Source of the DNA: Granulicella sp. 5B5
GTDB lineage: Bacteria; Acidobacteriota; Terriglobia; Terriglobales; Acidobacteriaceae
Length of the DNA: 64,000 bases
Assembly (NCBI RefSeq): GCF_014083945.1
Contig: NZ_CP046444.1
Span: 3,534,001-3,598,000 of the forward strand
Direction of reading: 5' to 3'
Shown here one piece after another: positions 16,870 to 24,826 of the stretch (position 1 is the stretch's first letter; every line of letters begins with the position of its first letter). The notes beneath the pieces were generated by a model. The model did not search any database and was not told the origin of the DNA. It saw nothing but the letters and a program-made list of their open reading frames with translations. The position numbers and the translations under genes are program-made.

Positions 16870-18870
16870 CTAGCCCTCGTTGCGAATCTGCACGAGATCT
16901 TCTCTGTTGCTCTCTGCGTCTTCTGCAAAGTGGTTTTGGATCTTCTTAGCCGTCGCCTTGTTCACCACGGCCATCAGCGAGTCAGGATTTTTCTCCGCGG
17001 CTTGCTTCAGCGCGCGTACGCTCCCAAAGTGCTCTAACAGCCGCTGCCGCGTTCGAGGTCCTACTCCCGGTATCTCATCCAGTTCACTCACGCGGTCGCG
17101 CATCTCGCGACGTTTGCGATGGTACGTCACTGCAAACCGGTGGCTCTCATCGCGGATCTTCTGGATCACATGCAGCACTGGCGACCGCCGGTCGAGCACC
17201 ACCGGATCGTCCTCCTGTCCATGCACGTAGATGATCTCCTCGCGCTTGGCGATCGACGCCAGAGGCTGCGTCGTCATGCCAATCTCCTCCAGCGCCGCAG
17301 CAGCAGCATGCAACTGCCCCAACCCGCCGTCAATCAGCACCAGCGACGGCATAACCTTGCCGTCTTCCTGCAACCGCTTGTACCGCCGATGGATGATCTC
17401 CCGCATCGCCGCAAAGTCATCCACACCGCTCACCGTCTTCACTTGAAACTTACGGTAGTCGGCCTTTTTCATCGCGCCGTTCTCCCACACCACCATCGAC
17501 GCGACTGTTTCCGCGCCCTGAATGTGCGAGATATCGAAGCACTCAATCCGCTCCGGGGGCTCCGCCAGCGTCAACGCATCCTGCAGTGCCTCCTGCATCC
17601 GCTGGATGCTCGGCTGCAGCACGCGAAACCGCTGATCGTACGACTGCTTGGCGTTCAAACACGCCAGGTCCACCAGCGAGCGCTTCTCGCCGCGCTGCGG
17701 TGCCGCAATCTCAATCTTGTGCCCGCTGCGCTCACGCAGAGCATCGGCCAGCAACTCGCGGTCCGGAAAGTCTACCGGCACATAGATGCTCTTCGGCACG
17801 TATCCCTGGTCGAGGTACAACTGCTTCAGCAGGGCAGAGAAAAATGCCGCCGGCGAAAACGCCACCTCCTCCTCCGGCTCCGCCAGCACTGAGTACTGCT
17901 CCGCCGCACCTTCATCTCCATCGGCATCAGGTGCGGAAGTCGTCGGCACTGGCTCCATCTCGGGATCGGTTTCGGTCTCATCCGCCGGTTCCAGCAGCGC
18001 TACGTCTGCCAAATCCTCCCAGAACATCTCGCGCCGGTCCACCACCTTGCCGCCCCGCATATGAAAGAGGTTCACTGCGAGCATGTCTTTCTCAAAGTGG
18101 AAGCCGAATACATCGGCATCTTCGTCACCGGGCGACGCGATGCGCTGCCGGTCCTGCGCCTGGCTCACGGTAATCAACTGGTCCCGCAGTTTTGCAGCGA
18201 GTTCGAATTGCATCGCCTCGGCGGCAGCCTCCATGCGCTCCGTCAGCCGCGCCTCCAACTCTCCGCTCTTGCCTTCCAAAAACAACTGCACATCGCGGAT
18301 CGCCTGCCTGTACTCCTCTTCGGTAACGAACCCTTCCACACACGGCCCCAGGCACCGCTTGATGTAGTACTGCAAACAAGCCCGCGGATGATACCGGTTC
18401 AGGTCCACCTTGCAGCTTGGGATCAGGAAGCTGCGATGGATCACATCCACCAGCCGGTGCGCCAGGTTGCCGGGAAAGTACGGCCCGTAGTACGCGCCAC
18501 CATCCTTGCGCAGACGCCGCGTCACAAACACCTTGGGGTGCTTGTCGCCCAGCGTCAGCTTCACATACGGATACGTTTTGTCATCCCGCAACAGAATGTT
18601 GAACCGCGGCTTGCGCTGCTTGATCAGGTTGTTCTCAAGCGCCAGCGCCTCGTGCTCATTTGCTACCGTGATGTACTCAAGATCGACGGCCTCGCGCATC
18701 AGCGATCCGGTCTTCTGGTTCGCGAGCTGGTTGGCTTTCAGAAAGTACGAGCGAACCCGCGACCGCAGGTTCTTCGCCTTGCCCACATAGATGACCTCGC
18801 CCTCCGCGTTCTTATAGAGGTAGCAGCCGGGCCCTGTCGGCAACGTCCGAATTTTCTCGTTCAGATCCAT
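16870..18870 (-). CDS. uvrC: UvrABC system protein C
   Basis: 666 residues. N-terminal GIY-YIG nuclease: GPGCYLYK (13-20) and VIYVGKAKNLRSRV. CLQYYIKRCLGPC is the Cys-rich segment, a UVR motif lies near ARLTERMEAAAEAMQFELAAKLRDQL, and the RNase H-like C-nuclease shows the aspartates of ECFDISHIQG and LVLIDGGLGQL and the histidine of DESHRFA. The helix-hairpin-helix pair GVGPRTRQRLLEHFGSVRAL is at the end. It makes both incisions in nucleotide excision repair. A Glu/Asp-rich insert (about 275-315, ETDPEMEP and EPEEEVAF) is longer than in E. coli. Confidence 0.96.
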   Translation of the reverse strand: MDLNEKIRTLPTGPGCYLYKNAEGEVIYVGKAKNLRSRVRSYFLKANQLANQKTGSLMREAVDLEYITVANEHEALALENNLIKQRKPRFNILLRDDKTYPYVKLTLGDKHPKVFVTRRLRKDGGAYYGPYFPGNLAHRLVDVIHRSFLIPSCKVDLNRYHPRACLQYYIKRCLGPCVEGFVTEEEYRQAIRDVQLFLEGKSGELEARLTERMEAAAEAMQFELAAKLRDQLITVSQAQDRQRIASPGDEDADVFGFHFEKDMLAVNLFHMRGGKVVDRREMFWEDLADVALLEPADETETDPEMEPVPTTSAPDADGDEGAAEQYSVLAEPEEEVAFSPAAFFSALLKQLYLDQGYVPKSIYVPVDFPDRELLADALRERSGHKIEIAAPQRGEKRSLVDLACLNAKQSYDQRFRVLQPSIQRMQEALQDALTLAEPPERIECFDISHIQGAETVASMVVWENGAMKKADYRKFQVKTVSGVDDFAAMREIIHRRYKRLQEDGKVMPSLVLIDGGLGQLHAAAAALEEIGMTTQPLASIAKREEIIYVHGQEDDPVVLDRRSPVLHVIQKIRDESHRFAVTYHRKRREMRDRVSELDEIPGVGPRTRQRLLEHFGSVRALKQAAEKNPDSLMAVVNKATAKKIQNHFAEDAESNREDLVQIRNEG

Positions 18871-18951
18871 GAAGGGAGGGCTTGTCTATGCAGCCTTTGG
18901 CTATCCAACTTCCTTGCAATCCGCACAGAGATGCAGTCAAGTAGATGCGCA

Positions 18952-19170
18952 TCTCTCAGTATAGTTTCTCTGTGGCTCCCCACTAAGATCACCCGCCTGC
19001 AGCACATCGACCACATCGCTTTTGACGTCAGGTCTTTACCGCGCTCCAGCATGAGCGCTATGCCATCGTCGAGCCAGCGCCCGTTTTTGCACTTCTGGAA
19101 GCAAGGTTGCCCTTACTTCAACATCCTCGGCCCTGACGGCGAGCGCCTTGAGTTCAACCAGATCCTCTAG
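18952..19170 (+). pseudogene. Remnant of a VOC-family (glyoxalase/bleomycin-resistance fold) gene
   Basis: One frame gives HIDHIAFDV at about 19009 and ends FWKQGCPYFNILGPDGERLEFNQIL-stop at 19170, both typical VOC-domain stretches. Between them the matching residues (FTALQHERYAIVEPAPVF) lie in a different frame, so at least two indels separate the parts. The N-terminal half of the fold is missing; upstream only LSIVSLWLP is suggestive. No start codon or ribosome site is apparent. It is squeezed between divergent uvrC and convergent DUF3311. Not functional as it stands unless the sequence has errors. Confidence 0.65.
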
Positions 19171-19391
19171 CTCGCCTCTTTTAGACGGCGATACACCGCA
19201 TACAGCAGCAGGGAAGTCACCACCACCCACACAAACTGATACCAGTAGAAGAATGGGAACCCCAGCAGCACCGGTGTGGTTCTCGCATACATGCTCGGGA
19301 AGCACAGCCCGGCATACGGCAGCAGCAACATCACGATTACCGGCCAGCCCATCTTTCGCCGCCGCTGCGTCGCCACCGTCTCGTCTGCCAT
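19167..19391 (-). CDS. DUF3311-family small membrane protein
   Basis: 74 residues from MADETVATQRRR. Two hydrophobic segments (about 16-33 and 44-67); the core LPYAGLCFPSMYARTTPVLLGFPFFYWYQFVWVV is the DUF3311 pattern. These proteins usually sit directly upstream of a sodium:solute symporter and are thought to be a small subunit of it. Here there is no symporter beside it: downstream is the VOC remnant and uvrC. The stop overlaps the remnant's stop by 4 bases. Orphan copy; function unknown. Confidence 0.82.
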   Translation of the reverse strand: MADETVATQRRRKMGWPVIVMLLLPYAGLCFPSMYARTTPVLLGFPFFYWYQFVWVVVTSLLLYAVYRRLKEAS

Positions 19392-19434
19392 GCTCAAGAT
19401 ATTAACACCCTGTGACCTCAAGTAAGCTGTATAG

Positions 19435-20262
19435 ATGGCAGAAGACTTCGCAGACGGCTCCCGCGGCTCCGGCCCAGCGCTCCAGCATGCAGCCGAGATC
19501 ATGGCCCGTCTGCGTGCGCCCAACGGCTGTCCCTGGGACCGCGAACAGACCTTCGACACCATCAAGCGGCACACGCTCGAAGAGACCTACGAGGTCTTCG
19601 ACGCCATCGAGCGCCGCGCCTGGCCCGACCTCAAAGACGAGCTCGGCGATCTCCTCCTGCAGATCCTCTTCTACGCACAGATGGCCGCCGAAGCCGGCCA
19701 CTTCACCCTGCGCGACGTCGCCGAAAACCTTTCCGCCAAGCTCATCCGCCGCCACCCACATATCTTCCCCGACGAAAGCGGTGCAACCGTCGCCGCCACC
19801 GACAGCGGAGCTGTCCTGCGCAACTGGGAGCAGATCAAGCTTGAAGAAAAGAAGTCGAAGCCAGCTTCGACCTCACTGCTCGACGAAGTGTCCCGCACCA
19901 TGCCCGCTACGTTCGAAGCCTCCAAGCTCAGCTCCAAGGCCGCCAAGGTAGGCTTCGACTGGCCGGATGTCCAAGGCATCCTCAACAAACTCGAAGAGGA
20001 GACCACGGAGTTCGAGCACGAGCTGAACATCGGCGATCTTCAAGCCGCTAGTCACGAGTTCGGCGACATGATGTTCACTATGATGAATATTGCAAGGTCT
20101 CTCAACATCGACGCCGAGTCCGCTCTGCGCCACACCAACGCCAAGTTTCGCGCCCGTTTTGCGGCGATGGAGCAGGCCGCAGGCGGTACCGAAGCGCTCC
20201 ACGGCAAACCCACCGACGAACTCGAAGCCCTCTGGTCACAGGCCAAACAGCAGGAGAAGTAG
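19435..20262 (+). CDS. mazG: Nucleoside triphosphate pyrophosphohydrolase MazG
   Basis: 275 residues, the two-domain long form. Domain 1 has RLRAPNGCPWDREQTFDTI and the metal site LEETYEVFDAIE...DELGDLLLQ; domain 2 has KLEEETTEFEHEL and HEFGDMMFTMMNIARSL. It hydrolyses NTPs and dNTPs to monophosphate and pyrophosphate, cleaning the nucleotide pool and influencing ppGpp. Its last codons carry the Shine-Dalgarno (CAGGAGAAG) of the next gene, so the two are translated together. Confidence 0.95.
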   Translation: MAEDFADGSRGSGPALQHAAEIMARLRAPNGCPWDREQTFDTIKRHTLEETYEVFDAIERRAWPDLKDELGDLLLQILFYAQMAAEAGHFTLRDVAENLSAKLIRRHPHIFPDESGATVAATDSGAVLRNWEQIKLEEKKSKPASTSLLDEVSRTMPATFEASKLSSKAAKVGFDWPDVQGILNKLEEETTEFEHELNIGDLQAASHEFGDMMFTMMNIARSLNIDAESALRHTNAKFRARFAAMEQAAGGTEALHGKPTDELEALWSQAKQQEK

Positions 20263-20263
20263 T

Positions 20264-21025
20264 TTGATTCAGCAGCAAGACATCCGTATCGAAGCCCTCA
20301 CCGAACAGACCCAGTTCAACGCCTGCGCAGCCTTGCAGGACACGGTCTGGGGCTATGAAGCCTCTGACCGCATGTCCGAAAAGGTCTACCTCCTCGCCGC
20401 GCACATTGGCGGCCAGGTGCTCGGCGCCTATGATGGTGAAGCCCTGGTAGGTTACGCGATGTCGCTCCCCGGCTATCGCGATGGCAAGCCGTACTTCCAC
20501 TCGCACCATCTCGCCGTGTTGCCTGAGTACCGTAACTTCGGCGTAGGCCGCCGCCTCAAGCTCGCCCAGCGCGACGACGCCATTGCCCGCGGCATCTCGC
20601 TCATCGAGTGGACCTTCGATCCGCTCGAAATCAAGAATGCAAACCTCAACATCTCGCGCCTCGGTGCCATCGTCCGCCGCTACAAAACCAACTTCTATGG
20701 CGACTCCAGTTCGCCGCTGCAAGGCGGTCTGCCCACCGACCGCGTCATCGCCGAGTGGTGGTTGCGATCCAGCCGCGTCGAGCAGATCCTTAGCGGCGAG
20801 AAACTCTGCATCGAGCCCATCGAAGAGGTGACTGTGCCCGTGGAGATCTACGAATGGAAGGCGTCGGCTGACCTCCGCGAAAAGGCGCGGGCCGTACAGG
20901 CGCGCAACGCTGAGGCGCTGCAGTCTGCCTTCGCCAAAGGGCTCGTCGTCCTCGGCTACCGTCGCGACGAGCGCGGCGATGGCATCTTTCAACTTGCACG
21001 TATGAACGAACCGCAATCCCTCTGA
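20264..21025 (+). CDS. GNAT-superfamily acetyltransferase, COG3375-like, TTG start
   Basis: 253 residues if read from the TTG at 20264, which lies 1 base after the mazG stop and about 8 bases after GGAG in CAGGAGAAG; no ATG fits. The acetyl-CoA loop is visible as HHLAVLPEYRNFGVGRRLKLAQRDDAI (about 80-106), followed by IEWTFDPLEIKNANLNISRLGAIVRRYKTNFYG. This matches the predicted acetyltransferase group that is repeatedly found beside MenC-like N-acylamino acid racemases, as it is here (36 bases before the next gene). The likely substrate is an amino acid whose N-acyl form the partner racemises; inference from context. Confidence 0.82.
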   Translation: MIQQQDIRIEALTEQTQFNACAALQDTVWGYEASDRMSEKVYLLAAHIGGQVLGAYDGEALVGYAMSLPGYRDGKPYFHSHHLAVLPEYRNFGVGRRLKLAQRDDAIARGISLIEWTFDPLEIKNANLNISRLGAIVRRYKTNFYGDSSSPLQGGLPTDRVIAEWWLRSSRVEQILSGEKLCIEPIEEVTVPVEIYEWKASADLREKARAVQARNAEALQSAFAKGLVVLGYRRDERGDGIFQLARMNEPQSL

Positions 21026-21061
21026 GTCCACGCAACCTGACCCAGGCACCAGGAGACACCC

Positions 21062-22177
21062 ATGAAGATCGAAGCCATCCATCTCCGCGAACTGAACATG
21101 CCGCTCGCGCATCCCTTTGAGACCAGCTTTGGCGTCACCACAACCCGCCGCATTCTCATCGTCGAGGTTGTCTGCGAAGGCATCACAGCTTGGGGCGAGT
21201 GTGTCGCCGGCGAGCACCCCTACTTCTCCGACGAGATGATCGACACCGCCTGGATCATCACCGAAACCGAGCTCGCCCCGCGACTTCTCGCCGCCGATGT
21301 CGCCTCCGGCCGCGACTGTCCCGAGCTCTTCCAGCAGGTTCGCGGCCACCGCATGGCCAAGGCTGCGCTCGAAAACGCCGTTTGGGACCTCGACGCGCAG
21401 CGCCAGAAGCTCCCACTCGCCAAACTCCTCGGCGGCACACGCGAGATCATCCCCTGTGGCGTCTCTATCGGCATCCAGCCCACGCCGGAAAAGCTGATGC
21501 AGAAGATCGAAACCGAGGTCAACGCCGGCTACCAGCGCATCAAGCTCAAGTGCAAACCTGGTTGGGACACCGCCATCTTCGAGCTGGTCCGTGAGCGCTG
21601 GCCCCATATTCTCCTCAGCTGCGACGCCAACTCCGCCTATCAGCTCTCCGATTCCGAGCACGTCGCCTTATGGGACAAGTTCAACCTCCTCATGATCGAG
21701 CAGCCGCTCTGGTACGACGATTTCTTCTTTCATGCCGAACTGCAGCGCCGCATCAAAACCGACATCTGCCTCGACGAGTGTATCCGCAACAGTCGCGATG
21801 CTCGCGCCGCGCTCGAACTCGGCAGCGGCCGCATCATCAACATCAAAGTTGGCCGCGTCGGCGGCTTCACTGAGGCCATCGCTGTCCACGACGTTGCCCA
21901 GCAGTTCGGCATTGCAGTCTGGTGCGGCGGCATGCTCGAAACCGGCATAGGCCGCGCTCACAACATAGCGCTCTCTTCGTTGCCCAACTTCTCGCTCCCC
22001 GGCGACGTATCCGCCTCCAAGCGCTATTGGGCGCAGGACATTATCGAGCCCGAAGTCACCGTCAGCTCTGAAGGCACCATCACCGTGCCAACCAGCGCTG
22101 GCCTAGGTTTCGACGTCGTCCGTGATCGCATCGATGCCATCACAGTCCGCAGCAAAACCCTCGAGCGCAACTCCTAA
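21062..22177 (+). CDS. o-Succinylbenzoate synthase / N-acylamino acid racemase (enolase superfamily)
   Basis: 371 residues. The enolase-superfamily site is clear: KLKCK (first Lys as base, near 162), metal ligands at LSCDANSAY (Asp), MIEQPL (Glu) and CLDECI (Asp), and the second base in INIKVGRVGG. N-terminal capping domain MPLAHPFETSFGVTTTRR is typical of the MenC/NAAAR group. Either it dehydrates SHCHC to o-succinylbenzoate for menaquinone, or it racemises N-acylamino acids; no other men genes are nearby and the adjacent acetyltransferase favours the racemase (or both). A GGAG lies upstream at about 21050. Its stop interlocks with the convergent gene by 4 bases. Confidence 0.88.
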   Translation: MKIEAIHLRELNMPLAHPFETSFGVTTTRRILIVEVVCEGITAWGECVAGEHPYFSDEMIDTAWIITETELAPRLLAADVASGRDCPELFQQVRGHRMAKAALENAVWDLDAQRQKLPLAKLLGGTREIIPCGVSIGIQPTPEKLMQKIETEVNAGYQRIKLKCKPGWDTAIFELVRERWPHILLSCDANSAYQLSDSEHVALWDKFNLLMIEQPLWYDDFFFHAELQRRIKTDICLDECIRNSRDARAALELGSGRIINIKVGRVGGFTEAIAVHDVAQQFGIAVWCGGMLETGIGRAHNIALSSLPNFSLPGDVSASKRYWAQDIIEPEVTVSSEGTITVPTSAGLGFDVVRDRIDAITVRSKTLERNS

Positions 22178-23076
22178 CGCAGCGGAATTGGCATCGCCAG
22201 CAGCCGTCTGATGGCGTCTTGGTACCCAATCAGGCCTTGCATCGGCTCCACGTCATACGAAGTCATCTGCACGTTCTCGGGCACCGTCTTTACCAGTAGC
22301 GCCCGAACGGTCAGGTGTTCATCCACGTGCGAGTAGATCCAGTGGCCATCGTTCATCCGCGCCTGTTCAAAGACGATTGTCCCGCCCGGGTAAATCCGCG
22401 CCACGATGCCGAACCCAAAGTTCACCGGATGCAGCACGCGCCCCTCTATCCGTGTCACGTGTTTGGTCTCGGCATCGATCCACACACGTCCCGCCAGTCC
22501 CGTCAGCAGCTCCGACATCATCGTCGGCGGATGAAACTTCGGGTTCGGCTCAAAGTCCAGCACAATCTGCAGCGACTTCGCGTTCGCAGGCTGAGGCTGT
22601 CCCGGCGTGTAGCTATAAGTCATCGCCTGCGGCATCAACTTCACCAGCTTGGAGACGTCATCCCGCATGCCGTTATCGCGATGGTGGTGCCGCAGAAACT
22701 CATCGGGATGGTTCAGCGCGTCTTGCAGTCGGGCACGTTCAGCTGCATCTTCCACGGCAGTGATCGGCTTGCCGTTCCGCTCCACCAGCCGGGCCACTCC
22801 ACCCTCTTTACTCTCGACGATCTCGCGCGTCGTATCGCCCTTGGCGTCGATCTTTCGTTCGCGATAGCTCACGGAAAACGTGCCCTGCTGCAGGAGCAGC
22901 CCTACCTCGTTCTGCACCGCGGCTTCTACCCACGACACAGGCGTTTCATCGGGCTCAGTTCCGCGCGCGCCGCTGGCTGGCGCACTCCAGGCCATCATGC
23001 CGCCCAGCGCCATAAGCCCCATGCAGCCGCATACGCGCCGCCTCGTCCGTCTCATCTCCATCCAGTTTCCAAACAT
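22174..23076 (-). CDS. Exported protein, lipoprotein-localisation-like beta fold (unknown)
   Basis: 300 residues. A basic n-region (MRRTRRRVC) and hydrophobic stretch (GCMGLMALGGMMAWSAPASG) look like a signal peptide. The body is beta-rich with VWIDAETKHVTRIEGRVLHPVNFGFG, PGGTIVFEQARMNDGHWIYSHVDEHLTVRALL, reminiscent of outer-membrane lipoprotein-sorting (LolA/LolB-like) folds common in Acidobacteriota, but I cannot confirm the family. A histidine patch RHHHRDN is notable. Divergent from the bactofilin gene. Confidence 0.72.
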   Translation of the reverse strand: MFGNWMEMRRTRRRVCGCMGLMALGGMMAWSAPASGARGTEPDETPVSWVEAAVQNEVGLLLQQGTFSVSYRERKIDAKGDTTREIVESKEGGVARLVERNGKPITAVEDAAERARLQDALNHPDEFLRHHHRDNGMRDDVSKLVKLMPQAMTYSYTPGQPQPANAKSLQIVLDFEPNPKFHPPTMMSELLTGLAGRVWIDAETKHVTRIEGRVLHPVNFGFGIVARIYPGGTIVFEQARMNDGHWIYSHVDEHLTVRALLVKTVPENVQMTSYDVEPMQGLIGYQDAIRRLLAMPIPLR

Positions 23077-23250
23077 CTTTGCGTCTTCCGTTGTCTCACC
23101 ATGGCCACGCTAATACCGTTACTACGTGACAGATTAGACGGCTCATCCCCGCTTTAGGACGATTGTTTCCCTCAGCACGGTTGGGTATAGTCGAGTTTGC
23201 ACCGCATTGGAAGAAGAACTCCACGGTCGCACAGGAGTTTCTATCTTCTT

Positions 23251-23640
23251 ATGACGCCATCCGAAAGCAAAACTGTCATCGGCACCAAGACCAAAGTCAG
23301 TGGCGAGATCTCCAGTTCGGAGAACCTCACCGTCGACGGCCAGGTCGAGGGAGTCATTCGTCTGGAGGGTGCATGCTTGACCGTCCGCGCCGAAGGCCAT
23401 GTGCGGGCCACCGTCGTCGCTCAAGATATTATCGTGCTCGGCCGTGTCGAAGGCGAGATCCGTGCTTCTGGACTTTTGCAGTTGCGTGGTTCCGCCGTGG
23501 TGCAGGGAGATGTCTTTGCTGCGCGCCTCTCCATCGAGGACGGTGCGACACTGCGCGGCCATGCCGATCCTTCCAGGGCCTCTGAGCCGTTGCCTGTCTC
23601 CGGCGGTTCTTTTGATGCTCGCCGTACCGTCAACGTTTAG
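23251..23640 (+). CDS. Bactofilin-family cytoskeletal protein
   Basis: 129 residues from MTPSESKT. Central beta-helix repeats: SGEISSSENLTVDGQVEGVI, GHVRATVVAQDIIVLGRVEGEI, LQLRGSAVVQGDVFAARLSIEDGATLRG, as in DUF583/bactofilins, with short disordered ends. These proteins self-assemble into filaments at the inner membrane and localise peptidoglycan or polarity functions. A GGAG (CACAGGAG) is about 12 bases upstream. Followed after 45 bases by the next gene in the same direction. Confidence 0.93.
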   Translation: MTPSESKTVIGTKTKVSGEISSSENLTVDGQVEGVIRLEGACLTVRAEGHVRATVVAQDIIVLGRVEGEIRASGLLQLRGSAVVQGDVFAARLSIEDGATLRGHADPSRASEPLPVSGGSFDARRTVNV

Positions 23641-23685
23641 GCCACCACCGTAGTCGCTAACGTTTCACTTCGGGAGGCTGTTCGC

Positions 23686-24342
23686 ATGTTTGGCAAGTCA
23701 AAAAGAGAGGCCGGGCTGGGGGCGCTTTCTTCCGCACGTCCTGCGCGTCACTCTCGCGGTTGGGGCGACGTTCGGAGTCATCTGCAGAAGAGCGAGTCTC
23801 TGCGTGTGCTCGACTTCGGTCTCACCTCGCCTGCCAACATCAACTACCTTACCTCGCTCGGCCACAGCGTTTACATGGCCAATATCGTTCAGGACGCCAC
23901 GCGTCCTGAATGGCAGAAGCCGCCAGATCCCGACGCTCCGGCTGGCTCCGAATCTGACATCGCTGCCAACTTCGACATCGATCGTTTTATCGCTGCCAAC
24001 CTCGACTTCTCCGGCCGCGATTTTGACATCATTCTGCTCTGGGACACCGCCAACTATCTCCCTTCAGTGATGGTGCCAGCCCTCTTCGAGCGCCTGCGTG
24101 AGGTCCTCCGTCCCGAAGGCCGTCTGCTCGCCTTCTTTCACAGTAAGTCTACTGGCCCGGAGACAGCGTTTTCACGCTACCAGCTCACCGACAGCGATGA
24201 TCTGCTCGTCTTGGACGGTGGTAGCTTTCCTGTCCGCGGCGTCTATCAGACACGCCAGGTCGAACGCTTCCTCGAAGGTTTCAGCAACATCCGTTTCTTC
24301 CTCGGCAAAGACAATGTCCGTGAAGTGATCGCCGTCCGCTAG
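23686..24342 (+). CDS. Predicted class I SAM-dependent methyltransferase-like protein
   Basis: 218 residues. LRVLDFGLTSPANINYLTSLG (about 39-60) corresponds to motif I, though the glycine-rich loop is weaker than usual (DFGLTSP). FDIILLWDTANYLP and LREVLRPEGRLLAFFHSKS match motifs IV and V-VI of the fold. The first 35 residues are basic and probably disordered. Target unknown. It starts with a good GGGAGG site (CTTCGGGAGGCTGTTCGC) about 9-12 bases upstream of the ATG. Likely co-transcribed with the bactofilin. Terminator at 24359. Confidence 0.72.
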   Translation: MFGKSKREAGLGALSSARPARHSRGWGDVRSHLQKSESLRVLDFGLTSPANINYLTSLGHSVYMANIVQDATRPEWQKPPDPDAPAGSESDIAANFDIDRFIAANLDFSGRDFDIILLWDTANYLPSVMVPALFERLREVLRPEGRLLAFFHSKSTGPETAFSRYQLTDSDDLLVLDGGSFPVRGVYQTRQVERFLEGFSNIRFFLGKDNVREVIAVR

Positions 24343-24358
24343 TCGTCGTACGCAACGC

Positions 24359-24383
24359 AAAGGGAGCCCATGGGCTCCCTTTT
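24359..24383. terminator. Bidirectional rho-independent terminator
   Basis: Perfect 24-base palindrome: the half AAAGGGAGCCCA is followed immediately by its complement, with A and T runs on the two sides, so it can serve the + strand gene ending at 24342 and the - strand gene ending at 24406. Confidence 0.85.
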
Positions 24384-24405
24384 GCTATCTCGGCGTCAGG
24401 CAGGC

Positions 24406-24684
24406 CTACTTCTTCACGGCCTCTTTCTTGGGAGCTTCCTTCTTAGTGGCTTCTTTACGCTGGGCGGCCCAGCGGCGCTTCATCGCATCGGCGATACGCT
24501 TGCGGCCCTCGGGGGTCAGGTTGCGTTTCTTCTTTGCGGGCTTAGCGGCGTTCGTGCTCCCCTTCGGGCGACCGCGCTTGCCCTTCACCGGGGCCCCGGT
24601 ATGCAACGAGAGGATCGCACCGCGTGCCGACTGCAGAGCCGCAATCTGCTCATCGATCTCCGCAAGAATCTTGCTCACATCCAT
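24406..24684 (-). CDS. Small basic AT-hook/histone-H1-like protein
   Basis: 92 residues, highly basic. A predicted N-terminal helix (VSKILAEIDEQIAALQSARGAIL), then an AT-hook-like KGKRGRPKGS at about 35-44, then NLTPEGRKRIADAMKRRWAAQRK, and a lysine-rich tail (KKEAPKKEAVKK). It probably binds DNA or RNA as a nucleoid-associated protein; this is inference from composition and motif. The short TPEGRKRIADAMKRRWA helix is common in small acidobacterial proteins of this kind. Divergent from lnt across 142 bases of AT-rich promoter region. Confidence 0.82.
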   Translation of the reverse strand: MDVSKILAEIDEQIAALQSARGAILSLHTGAPVKGKRGRPKGSTNAAKPAKKKRNLTPEGRKRIADAMKRRWAAQRKEATKKEAPKKEAVKK

Positions 24685-24826
24685 AACTAAGTCCTTTCAG
24701 GATCATCCTGTATGTCTATCGAGATCTCAGCAAACTTCGCTTTCTTACTCTAACTGTCTCGTCTACAAATATCAACGCATACGATGGCAATCAATATGTC
24801 ACACATGCAATGCTAGACTCAGTTCG

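Noticed and set aside
20102-21661. 519-residue antisense frame across mazG, GNAT and the MenC-like gene
   Set aside because: It crosses three well-supported + strand genes and has no recognisable domain.
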